A stretch of 5,887 nt of DNA from DASQHM01 sp035632095. GTDB lineage: Bacteria; Pseudomonadota; Alphaproteobacteria; Ferrovibrionales; Ferrovibrionaceae. Under the pieces are notes generated by a model that ran no database searches, was not told the DNA's origin, and worked only from the letters and a program-made list of their open reading frames with translations. Shown one piece after another: positions 1-5,887 of the stretch. The stretch lies in NCBI GenBank assembly GCA_035632095.1, contig DASQHM010000268.1:1-5887 (forward strand), written 5' to 3'. Each line of letters begins with the position of its first letter. The stretch's first letter is position 1. The translations under genes were made by a program, and so were the position numbers.

Positions 1-1
1 C

Positions 2-925
2 CGCTGGTTCAAGCGCCGCTTTCCGGCGCTCGGCCACGGACGGCTGGAAAAGTTGCTGCGCACCGGGCAAGTGCGGCTAGACGGCGGGCGCGCCAAGGCG
101 GCGGACCGGGTGACGGTCGGCCAGCGCGTTCGCGTGCCCCCGCTCGGCGAAGTCCCTCCGCCCGCGGAAAAGCGCGAGCTGCGCGTGCGCGACGCCGACG
201 CGCGCGATCTCAAGAAGCGCGTGCTGCACCGGGACGCCAGCGTGCTCGTGATCGACAAGCCGCCCGGCCTCGCCACGCAGGGTGGCAGCAAGCTCGACCG
301 GCATCTGGATGCCATGCTCGATGCGCTACGCTTCGATGCCGCCGAGCGGCCGCGACTGGTGCATCGCCTCGACAAGGACACCTCGGGCGTGCTCGTTCTG
401 GCGCGAACGCGCGTTGCGGCAACCAAGCTGGCGGAAGCATTCCGGCACAAGTCGGCCCGCAAGGTCTATTGGGCGCTGGTCGCCGGCGTGCCGAAGCTGC
501 GCCGCGGGCGGATCGACGTACCATTGGCCAAGGTGCTCGGTCCCGCGGGCGAGCGCGTGATGGCGGACGATGACGCCGGAAAGCGCGCCGTCACCTGGTA
601 CGCCGTGGTGGAGACGGCGGGCCGGCGCGCGGCGTGGCTTGCGCTCATGCCGGAGACGGGCCGCACCCATCAGCTTCGTGCCCATTGCGCCTACCTCGGC
701 ACGCCGATTGTCGGCGACGGGAAGTATGGCGCGGATACTGCCGGGCTTGGCGCCGAGATTTCGCGCAAGCTGCATCTGCACGCGCGGAGCCTCACCCTAC
801 CGCACCCGGACGGGGGCACGCTTTCGGTGACCGCGCCTCTGCCGGCCCATATGCGCGAGACCTGGGCGATGCTGGGATTTGAAGAGCGTTCGGCCGAAGA
901 CCCGTTTGCGGATTTGGAGTTATAG
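2..925 (+). CDS. rluC: RluA/RluC-family 23S rRNA pseudouridine synthase (5' truncated by window edge)
   Basis: This enzyme isomerises specific uridines in 23S rRNA to pseudouridine in the cytoplasm. The frame is open from base 2, so the true start lies upstream; the TTG at 53 is internal. About 307 residues are visible, so little is missing if the protein is near the roughly 320 residues of E. coli RluC. An S4 RNA-binding domain comes first (fragment residues 1 to about 50, including RLEKLLRTGQVRLDGGRAK). The synthase core follows, with VLVIDKPPGLATQGG and the family signature HRLDKDTSGVLVLA; its Asp codon at 371-373 is the expected catalytic residue. Further conserved blocks are ALMPETGRTHQLRAH and GTPIVGDGKYG. 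The S4 domain and the conserved blocks fit the RluC/RluD group; which uridines it modifies cannot be read from sequence, so the rluC symbol is less certain than the family. It converges on queF. Confidence 0.94.
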   Translation, partial: RWFKRRFPALGHGRLEKLLRTGQVRLDGGRAKAADRVTVGQRVRVPPLGEVPPPAEKRELRVRDADARDLKKRVLHRDASVLVIDKPPGLATQGGSKLDRHLDAMLDALRFDAAERPRLVHRLDKDTSGVLVLARTRVAATKLAEAFRHKSARKVYWALVAGVPKLRRGRIDVPLAKVLGPAGERVMADDDAGKRAVTWYAVVETAGRRAAWLALMPETGRTHQLRAHCAYLGTPIVGDGKYGADTAGLGAEISRKLHLHARSLTLPHPDGGTLSVTAPLPAHMRETWAMLGFEERSAEDPFADLEL

Positions 926-954
926 CCTCAACCTGTCGTGCTGCATTAGCTATG

Positions 955-1422
955 TCAGCCCCGGCCGCGATAGGGCGCGACACCAGGTTCGGGGACCCAC
1001 AATCCCTCGGGCGGCGGGTCGGTTTGATAGAACACGTCGATCGGCATGCCGCCGCGCGGATACCAGTATCCGCCGATGCGAAGCCAGACCGGCGCCAGCG
1101 CATCGGTCAGGCGCTTGGCGATCGCGACGGTGGTGGCCTCGTGGAATCCGCCGTGGTTGCGGAACGAGTTCAAATAGAGCTTGAGCGACTTGCTCTCGAT
1201 CAGCACCGCCTCCGGAACGTAGTCGATCACCAAGTGGGCGAAGTCCGGCTGTCCGGTGATGGGGCACAGGCAGGTGAACTCCGGCGCCGTGAAGCGCACC
1301 AAATAAAGCGTGCCGGCGTGAGCGTTCGGCACGGTCTCCAATATGGCCTCGTCGGGCGACGCCGGAAGGCGGCTCGGTTGGCCCAGGATCGTCAGCGGCG
1401 GGTCCGCGGGTGCTTGGCTCAT
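955..1422 (-). CDS. queF: NADPH-dependent 7-cyano-7-deazaguanine (preQ0) reductase QueF
   Basis: QueF reduces the nitrile of preQ0 to the aminomethyl group of preQ1 with two NADPH, a late cytoplasmic step in making queuosine for the tRNA wobble position. The 155-residue protein has the length of the short, unimodular (YkvM-like) type, not the longer two-domain E. coli form. The block FTCLCPITGQPDFA holds the expected catalytic Cys53 and Asp60. The QueF signature ESKSLKLY spans residues 76-83 and leads into NSFRNHGGFHE, with His94 and Glu95. These four positions match Cys55, Asp62, His96 and Glu97 of the B. subtilis enzyme with a constant offset of two. The ATG start at 1422 is preceded by GGAG at a spacing of 8. 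The gene is antisense to all its neighbours, and no other queuosine gene is in the window. I saw no preQ1 riboswitch upstream. Confidence 0.97.
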   Translation of the reverse strand: MSQAPADPPLTILGQPSRLPASPDEAILETVPNAHAGTLYLVRFTAPEFTCLCPITGQPDFAHLVIDYVPEAVLIESKSLKLYLNSFRNHGGFHEATTVAIAKRLTDALAPVWLRIGGYWYPRGGMPIDVFYQTDPPPEGLWVPEPGVAPYRGRG

Positions 1423-1430
1423 GGCTTGGG

Positions 1431-1434
1431 CTCC
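1431..1434 (-). promoter_or_regulatory. Ribosome binding site of queF
   Basis: On the minus strand this reads GGAG and lies 8 bases before the ATG at 1422. It supports that ATG as the start and gives a protein of normal family length. Confidence 0.7.
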
Positions 1435-1539
1435 GCTTCAATTGGCCGACCCTAGCGCGTTGCAATGGCGGAGGGAATCGCGCCGTGGATACCAGCGATG
1501 CGGCAGTCGCCCGCGTTGCCGCAATGGGGTCTTTATGCG

Positions 1540-1543
1540 AAGG
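1540..1543 (+). promoter_or_regulatory. Ribosome binding site deciding the HAD gene start
   Basis: AAGG lies 8 bases before the ATG at 1552. It favours this start over the in-frame ATG at 1465, which would add 29 residues that look nothing like a HAD N-terminus. Confidence 0.6.
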
Positions 1544-1551
1544 TCGAGCGT

Positions 1552-2256
1552 ATGATTCCGCTTAAATCCGCAGCCAGCCAGGTCCGCCTGGTGGTGTTCG
1601 ATTGCGACGGCACGCTTGTCGACAGCCAGCAGCATATCCTGGCGGCCATGACCCTCGCGTACCGGGAAAGCGGTCTCGGCGCGCCCGATCCGGCCGCCGT
1701 GCGGGCACTGATCGGATTGCAGCTCGAGGTCATGGTGGCGACGCTGCTGCCGGAACGCGAGGCGGTAGAGCATCGGGCGCTGGCCGAGCGGTACCGGCAA
1801 GCGTTCTTCACCCTGCGCCGCGAACCCGGATATCGCGAGCCGCTTTTTCCCGGCGCCGAAGCCGTATTGGATGAACTTCAGGCGGAGGGTTTTCTACTCG
1901 GCATCGCCACAGGCAAGAGCCGCCGCGGCCTCGACGCCGTCCTCGGCGCTCACGGGCTCTCATCGCGGTTCATCACGCTGCAGACGGCGGATCGCGCGCG
2001 CGGCAAGCCCGATCCGGACATGCTCGAGCGCGCCATGGCCGAAACCGGCGCGGCACCGGAAGAGGCCATGCTCGTCGGCGATACGACCTTCGATATGGAG
2101 ATGGCGCGGAATGCGGGCGTCGCTAGTGTCGGGGTCGGGTGGGGGTACCATCCCGCCGAAGCATTGACCAACGCCGGCGCCGCGGCGGTGATCGAGCGTT
2201 TCGACGCTCTCTGTCCGCTCGCTTGGCAATTCACAGGGGGACGCGCATGCGCTTGA
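1552..2256 (+). CDS. HAD-superfamily hydrolase, subfamily IA (phosphoglycolate phosphatase-like)
   Basis: This is a cytoplasmic Mg2+-dependent phosphatase of 234 residues, a usual length for Gph/PGMB-like HAD proteins. All four HAD motifs are present. Motif I is FDCDGTLVDS, with nucleophile Asp17 and acid/base Asp19. Motif II is GIATGKSRRGLD, with Thr120. Motif III is GKPDPDML, with Lys152. Motif IV is LVGDTTFDMEMARNAG, with Asp177 and Asp181. A helical C1-type cap lies between motifs I and II (about residues 25-105). The start at 1552 puts motif I at the normal distance from the N-terminus. The 3' end overlaps the AsmA start by 10 bases, which suggests coupled translation. Substrate is not determined by the sequence; phosphoglycolate or another sugar phosphate is only a family-based guess. 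From memory, alphaproteobacteria often carry a similar HAD gene between rluC and the ATP12 gene. Confidence 0.93.
   Translation: MIPLKSAASQVRLVVFDCDGTLVDSQQHILAAMTLAYRESGLGAPDPAAVRALIGLQLEVMVATLLPEREAVEHRALAERYRQAFFTLRREPGYREPLFPGAEAVLDELQAEGFLLGIATGKSRRGLDAVLGAHGLSSRFITLQTADRARGKPDPDMLERAMAETGAAPEEAMLVGDTTFDMEMARNAGVASVGVGWGYHPAEALTNAGAAAVIERFDALCPLAWQFTGGRACA
2235..2240 (+). promoter_or_regulatory. Ribosome binding site deciding the AsmA gene start
   Basis: AGGGGG lies 6 bases before the ATG at 2247, inside the end of the HAD gene. It marks that ATG, rather than the earlier in-frame ATG at 2139, as the true start. It also places a membrane signal segment directly at the N-terminus. Confidence 0.75.
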
Positions 2257-4274
2257 GAACCGTACTGCTCGCCTTGGCTGGCGTCGTCGTGCTTCTCGTC
2301 ATCGCCGCAGGCATCGCTCTAAGCCGCATCGATTTCGGCCAATACAAGGGATTGATCGAGCAAAAGGCGGAAGAGGCGACCGGCCGCAAACTCATCGTCG
2401 GCGGCGAGCTGAAACTGACCCTGTTTCCGCTGCCCGCGATCATCATGAAAGACGTGAGCTTTGCCAATTTCGCCACGGGCTCGCGGCCGCAGATGGCGAA
2501 GCTCGGCGAGCTCGATGCGCGGGTCGCGGTTCTGCCGCTGCTGATCGGCGGCAACGTGGATGTGCAGAAGCTTGTGCTCAAGGATGTGGACGTGCTGCTG
2601 GAGACCGACGCCAAGGGGCAGCCGAATTGGCAATTTGCACCGTCGTCGGGAAGCTCTGCCGCGCAAAAACCGGCTGCTGCACCGGACGCCAAGAGCGGCA
2701 ATTTCCAACTCCCGACTTTCGGCGATGTGGAGATGAGCAATGTGATTGTTGCTTATCGCGACGGCGCCACCAAAAAAACCGTGACCGGCTCGGTCAAAAG
2801 TCTGATCGCGTCGAGTTCGGGCGGCGGGCCGATGAAGGTGAATATCTCCGCGGCATACAACGGAACCCCGATCGAAGTGCGCGCGACGGTGGGCGCCATG
2901 AGCTCGTTGCTGACAACCGGCCAGCCCTATGCGGTCGACGCCGAAATCGAAGCGGCCGGCGCTTCGATCAAGGTGATCGGCAGCCTGACGGATGCGATCC
3001 GCGCGCATGGGATCAATATGAACATCAATGTCGACGGCAAGAGCCTGGCCGATGTCGGCGCGGTTGCCGGCGCGCCGTTGCCGCCTAGGTCGTACCATCT
3101 CGCGGCGACCGTGACCGGCGACGCCGACAAGACCGTCGGCTTGAAGCTGCTGTCGGCCAGCCTCGGGTCCACCGCGGTGTCCGGCGACGCGGAGGCTACG
3201 CTCAACGGTCCTCGCCCGAAGCTCAAGGCGACGATTGCCGCATCCATGGTCGATTTGACCGAGCTTGCGCTGCCCAAATCGCCGCCGCCGCGCCCGCGGC
3301 CAGGCGATGAAGAACGCATATTCACCTCCGAGCCGCTGCCGCTCGAGAGCTTACGCGCCTTCGACAGCGACGTAACCATGACCGCGGCGACCGTCAAGAC
3401 CGAGAAGCTGACGCTGCAGAACCTGTCCGCCCAACTGACGCTCGACGACCGCGTGCTGCGGGTAAAGCCGTTCGGCGTCGACGTCGCCGGCAGCCATATG
3501 GGCGGCGATGTGGAGCTCAACGCGCGGCAGGCGCCGGCGGCGTTCGCGCTGAATATCGACGGAAAGCAGGTCGATATTGGCAAGATACTGCTGCAGGCCT
3601 CGGGCAACGATCTGCTCGAAGGAAGGGGCGATATCGGCGTATCGGTCCACGGCACCGGAGATTCGCCTCACGCCATCGCGGCCTCGCTTGGCGGAAATTC
3701 GAACCTGGTCATGGGCCAGGGCCGGATCAAGAGCCGCTATGCCGATCTGATCGGCGCCGACGTGTTCCGCGAGGCTTTCGCCTGGGCCAAGGGCAAGGAA
3801 GACACCAAGCTCAATTGCATGGTGTCGCGCTTCGACATCCAAAACGGGCTCGCCACCTCGCGCGCCCTGCTGATGGATACGGCGGACGTGACGATGCTGG
3901 GCGCCGGCACGGTCAATTTCGGCTCGGAACGATTGGACCTGGTGCTGAAACCGAAACCGAAGGAGACAAGCCTGGTCAATCTGGCGGTGCCGATCGATGT
4001 CAGCGGCACGTTCAAGCATCCGAGCATCTTGCCGAACAAGGCGGGCGTGGCCAAGGAAGTGGCGCTCGGCGTCGCCTCCGCGATCAATCCTCTAGCTCTT
4101 ATTGTGCCCATGGTGATGGACAGCGGCGGCGACAAAAATCCCTGCGTCGCGGCGCTCGAAGGCGACAAAGGCAAACCTGCCGCCACCGACGCAAAATCCG
4201 CGCCGAAAAGCGAAGGCGGCGTCAGCGGCACGGTCAAGAGCATCGGCAAGTCAATCGACAATCTATTCAAGTGA
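2247..4274 (+). CDS. AsmA-family inner-membrane-anchored periplasmic protein
   Basis: This 675-residue protein resembles AsmA (617 residues in E. coli), a family of membrane-anchored proteins built from repeated beta-strands and linked to lipid transport and outer-membrane homeostasis. The N-terminus MRLR is followed by one hydrophobic helix (about residues 6-25), which should anchor it with the bulk in the periplasm. The AsmA-type start follows: FGQYKGLIEQKAEEATGRKL, then GGELKLTLFPLPAIIMKDVSFAN and a conserved LVLKDVDVLLETDAKGQPNW. A low-complexity Ser/Ala/Pro/Lys stretch (about 132-152) and a proline-arginine linker (about 343-352) separate blocks; the linker leads into RIFTSEPLPLESL, a familiar AsmA feature. 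The C-terminal AsmA region spans about 400-620, including ATSRALLMDTADVTMLGAGT. The tail after about 635 is Lys/Ala-rich. Only two cysteines occur, Cys524 and Cys633, both beyond the anchor. The gene overlaps the HAD gene by 10 bases and ATP12 by one. The exact cargo is unknown. Confidence 0.92.
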   Translation: MRLRTVLLALAGVVVLLVIAAGIALSRIDFGQYKGLIEQKAEEATGRKLIVGGELKLTLFPLPAIIMKDVSFANFATGSRPQMAKLGELDARVAVLPLLIGGNVDVQKLVLKDVDVLLETDAKGQPNWQFAPSSGSSAAQKPAAAPDAKSGNFQLPTFGDVEMSNVIVAYRDGATKKTVTGSVKSLIASSSGGGPMKVNISAAYNGTPIEVRATVGAMSSLLTTGQPYAVDAEIEAAGASIKVIGSLTDAIRAHGINMNINVDGKSLADVGAVAGAPLPPRSYHLAATVTGDADKTVGLKLLSASLGSTAVSGDAEATLNGPRPKLKATIAASMVDLTELALPKSPPPRPRPGDEERIFTSEPLPLESLRAFDSDVTMTAATVKTEKLTLQNLSAQLTLDDRVLRVKPFGVDVAGSHMGGDVELNARQAPAAFALNIDGKQVDIGKILLQASGNDLLEGRGDIGVSVHGTGDSPHAIAASLGGNSNLVMGQGRIKSRYADLIGADVFREAFAWAKGKEDTKLNCMVSRFDIQNGLATSRALLMDTADVTMLGAGTVNFGSERLDLVLKPKPKETSLVNLAVPIDVSGTFKHPSILPNKAGVAKEVALGVASAINPLALIVPMVMDSGGDKNPCVAALEGDKGKPAATDAKSAPKSEGGVSGTVKSIGKSIDNLFK

Positions 4275-4969
4275 TGCGCCGCGCCTATCGCGAAGTGACG
4301 ACGAAGACGGCGGAGACCGGGCATCGCATCTTGCTCGACGGGAAAGCCTTGCGTACGCCGGCTAAGCTGACGCTCGATCTTCCGACGCGGGCGTTGGCCG
4401 AGGCCATTGCCGACGAGTGGCGTCAACAAGACCAAAACGTCAAACCGCATACCATGCCGCTGATGCGGCTGGCGGCGACGGCGGTCGATCGGTTGCAGTC
4501 AAAACGCGATGCGGCGGTGGCGGAGGTCGCGGGCTACGCCGGCACGGACCTGCTGTGCTATCGCGCTCCGGAACCCCCCGAATTGGCGAGGCGTCAGCAC
4601 GAAGCTTGGCAGCCCATATTGGATTGGCTCGAGCACCGCTACGACGCAAGCCTGGCCGTGACCGTCGGCATCCGCTGGGTGCCGCAAAGTCCCGTGGCGC
4701 TGCAGCGCCTTCGCGCGGCGGTCGCCGCTCTCGATGACCTGGCGCTAATCGGCGTGCATGCCATGACCACCGGCATGGGATCCCTGGTGTTGGCGTTGGC
4801 CGTCCTGGAATGCGAGATTTCGGCCGAGGCCGCGTTTGCCGCCAGCCAGCTCGACGAGGACTTTCAGGTTGCGCGCTGGGGGGAAGACGCCGAAGCCGCG
4901 CGGCGGCGGGAAGGGCTTCGCCGCGACGTGCTTGCGGCGGCTCGATTTATTTCGCTTTCCAAGGCTTAG
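4274..4969 (+). CDS. ATP12-family F1-ATPase assembly chaperone
   Basis: ATP12 in yeast mitochondria binds the F1 alpha subunit and helps it assemble into the ATP synthase F1 sector; bacterial homologues, mostly alphaproteobacterial, are inferred to act likewise in the cytoplasm. The 231-residue product is of normal bacterial length. Family features in order are: a beta-rich N-terminus with ILLDGKALRTPAK (about residues 19-31), the block MPLMRLAATAVDR, DLLCYRAPEPPEL followed by a Trp-rich WQPILDWLEHRYD, and a C-terminal helical part with ALQRLRAAV and LDEDFQVARWGEDAEAARRR. The ATG overlaps the AsmA stop in a TGATG arrangement, and no clear Shine-Dalgarno precedes it, so translation probably depends on coupling. 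A GTG one codon earlier (4271) is an alternative start. No ATP synthase subunit gene is in the window. Confidence 0.95.
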   Translation: MRRAYREVTTKTAETGHRILLDGKALRTPAKLTLDLPTRALAEAIADEWRQQDQNVKPHTMPLMRLAATAVDRLQSKRDAAVAEVAGYAGTDLLCYRAPEPPELARRQHEAWQPILDWLEHRYDASLAVTVGIRWVPQSPVALQRLRAAVAALDDLALIGVHAMTTGMGSLVLALAVLECEISAEAAFAASQLDEDFQVARWGEDAEAARRREGLRRDVLAAARFISLSKA

Positions 4970-5094
4970 TTGGCTAAAGCTTGCGCAGTACGGCAGGTTA
5001 GGGCTCGGCGCTGGCCTTGGTTGCCGATTGATGCTATGTCGGCTCGTTTTTGGCAGCATTGGTTCGACCGTCGCCGACCGGCCGAGGGGGTTCG
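4970..5094. other. Intergenic gap between the ATP12 gene and pccB
   Basis: These 125 bases contain no gene I can support. A promoter for pccB may be here, but I found no -35/-10 pair with good spacing. A possible weak stem, GTCGGC at 5039-5044 with GCCGAC at 5073-5078, has a long loop and no following T-run, so it is not called as a terminator. Confidence 0.4.
5084..5090 (+). promoter_or_regulatory. Ribosome binding site of pccB
   Basis: GAGGGGG lies 4 bases before the ATG at 5095. It is strong and, with the family-typical N-terminus MHDILQQLEEKR, fixes the start. Confidence 0.75.
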
Positions 5095-5887
5095 ATGCAC
5101 GATATCCTGCAGCAGCTCGAAGAGAAGCGTCGCCAGGCGCGCCTCGGCGGCGGCGCGCGCCGCATCGATGCCCAGCACCAGAAAGGCAAGCTGACCGCAC
5201 GCGAACGCCTCGAACTGCTGCTCGATCCCGGCTCCTTCGAGGAGTGGGACATGTTCGTCGAGCATCGCTGCAACGACTTCGGCATGAGCGAGCAGAAAGT
5301 CCCGGGCGACGGCGTCGTCACCGGCTACGGCACCATCAACGGCCGCCTCGTCTTCGTGTTCAGCCAGGATTTCACAGTCTTCGGCGGCGCATTGTCGGAG
5401 AGCCACGCGCAGAAGATCTGCAAGATCATGGACAAGGCCATGCAGGTCGGCGCGCCGGTCATCGGCCTGAACGATTCCGGCGGCGCGCGCATCCAAGAAG
5501 GCGTCGACAGCCTCGCCGGCTACGCGGAGGTGTTCCAGCGCAACGTGCTGGCCTCGGGCGTGGTGCCGCAGATTTCCCTGGTAATGGGACCCTGCGCCGG
5601 CGGCGCCGTCTATTCGCCGGCGATGACCGATTTCATCTTCATGGTGAAGGACAGCTCATACATGTTCGTCACCGGCCCCGACGTCGTGAAGACGGTAACT
5701 CAGGAGACGGTGACCCAGGAAGAGCTCGGCGGGGCCGTCACGCACACGACGCGCTCGGGTGTCGCCGACCTTGCCTTCGAGAATGACGTCGAGGCGTTGC
5801 TGCAGTTGCGGCGCTTCCTCGATTTCCTGCCGTCGTCCAATCGCGGCAAGCCGCCACGCCGTCCGACGCATGATCCGGCCGCGCGCG
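5095..5887 (+). CDS. pccB: Propionyl-CoA carboxylase beta (carboxyltransferase) subunit, 3' truncated by window edge
   Basis: PccB transfers the carboxyl group from carboxybiotin, carried on the PccA subunit, to propionyl-CoA to give methylmalonyl-CoA. This occurs in the cytoplasm, in propionate, branched-chain amino-acid and odd-chain fatty-acid breakdown. The frame is open from the ATG to the right edge: 264 complete codons, roughly half of the usual 510 or so residues. Visible blocks are RIDAQHQKGKLTARERLELL (about 23-42), DMFVEHRCNDFGM, PGDGVVTGYGTINGRLVFVF and SQDFTVFGGALSESHA. Next come NDSGGARIQEGVDSLAGYAE, with the Gly-Gly of the acyl-CoA oxyanion hole at about 129-130, and MGPCAGGAVYSPAMTDFIF from about 164. 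MFVTGPDVVKTVT and ELGGAVTHTTRSGVADLAF follow. The close run of these motifs favours PccB over acetyl- or methylcrotonyl-CoA carboxylase subunits. pccA is not in the window. Confidence 0.96.
   Translation, partial: MHDILQQLEEKRRQARLGGGARRIDAQHQKGKLTARERLELLLDPGSFEEWDMFVEHRCNDFGMSEQKVPGDGVVTGYGTINGRLVFVFSQDFTVFGGALSESHAQKICKIMDKAMQVGAPVIGLNDSGGARIQEGVDSLAGYAEVFQRNVLASGVVPQISLVMGPCAGGAVYSPAMTDFIFMVKDSSYMFVTGPDVVKTVTQETVTQEELGGAVTHTTRSGVADLAFENDVEALLQLRRFLDFLPSSNRGKPPRRPTHDPAAR

Larger units (their letters stand above)
1423..1551. promoter_or_regulatory. Divergent intergenic region between queF and the HAD gene
   Basis: This 129-base stretch separates the start of queF (leftward) from the start of the HAD gene (rightward), so promoters for both directions are expected here. 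That is inferred from gene orientation only. I looked for -35/-10 pairs on both strands and found TTG-type hexamers (for example TTGCAA at 1460-1465), but none had a good partner at 16-18 bases. No operator-like palindrome or riboswitch fold stood out by eye. Confidence 0.45.

Noticed and set aside
926..954. Terminator between the rluC-type gene and queF
   Set aside because: The 29 bases hold no inverted repeat with a T-run on either strand. The CCCCG/CGGGG pair at 959-994 lies inside queF coding sequence and lacks a T-run.
952..1455. Plus-strand open frame opposite queF (167 codons)
   Set aside because: QueF on the minus strand has every catalytic motif at the right spacing; the opposite frame has none and is a coding shadow.
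1465..1551. N-terminal extension of the HAD gene from the ATG at 1465
   Set aside because: The extra 29 residues do not fit the family, and a ribosome binding site sits properly before the ATG at 1552.
1423..1551. preQ1 riboswitch controlling queF
   Set aside because: I looked on the minus strand for a small hairpin followed by an A-rich pseudoknot tail near the ribosome binding site and did not see one. A covariance-model search for preQ1 riboswitch classes would settle it.
2319..3098. Long minus-strand open frame opposite the AsmA gene (259 codons)
   Set aside because: It lies fully inside a well-supported gene, shows Arg/His/Ala-rich low-information composition typical of antisense frames in GC-rich DNA, and has no recognisable motif. 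The same holds for minus-strand frames at 2927-3655, 3351-4019 and 3737-4450.
4836..5786. Plus-strand 316-codon frame across the ATP12 end and pccB
   Set aside because: It overlaps two strong genes in another frame and is dominated by arginine-rich sequence without family features. The pccB frame explains this DNA.

Overview
The window is a GC-rich, densely coded bacterial chromosome segment with six protein genes and no RNA genes, mobile elements, CRISPR arrays or obvious long repeats. The content points to an alphaproteobacterium. An ATP12-type F1-ATPase assembly chaperone is present, a family shared mainly by alphaproteobacteria and mitochondria. It sits just upstream of a propionyl-CoA carboxylase beta gene, as I recall for many Rhizobiales/Rhodospirillales-like genomes. 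No genus can be assigned from the sequence alone.

Layout, left to right. (1) Positions 2-925, plus strand: the 3' part of an RluA/RluC-type 23S rRNA pseudouridine synthase whose start lies before the window. (2) Positions 955-1422, minus strand: queF, the NADPH-dependent preQ0 reductase of queuosine synthesis, converging on the rRNA gene with only 29 bases between them. (3) Positions 1423-1551: a 129-base divergent intergenic region that should hold the promoters of queF and of the rightward genes. (4) Positions 1552-4274, plus strand: a HAD phosphatase and an AsmA-family inner-membrane/periplasmic protein that overlap by 10 bases. (5) Positions 4274-4969: the ATP12 chaperone, sharing one base with the AsmA stop codon. 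(6) Positions 4970-5094: a 125-base gap. (7) From 5095 to the right edge: pccB, about the first half of the carboxyltransferase subunit, open at the window end and without an in-window stop.

The HAD, AsmA and ATP12 genes overlap end to start and are probably one translationally coupled transcript. pccB has its own strong ribosome binding site and a real gap before it, so it may be read through or have its own promoter. The genes do not form one pathway: they cover rRNA modification, tRNA modification, small-molecule phosphate hydrolysis, envelope homeostasis, ATP synthase assembly and propionyl-CoA metabolism. This looks like an ordinary housekeeping neighbourhood. I see no convincing undescribed system. 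The points most worth a second look are the AsmA gene coupled between the HAD and ATP12 genes, its lone pair of cysteines, and the inverted queF.
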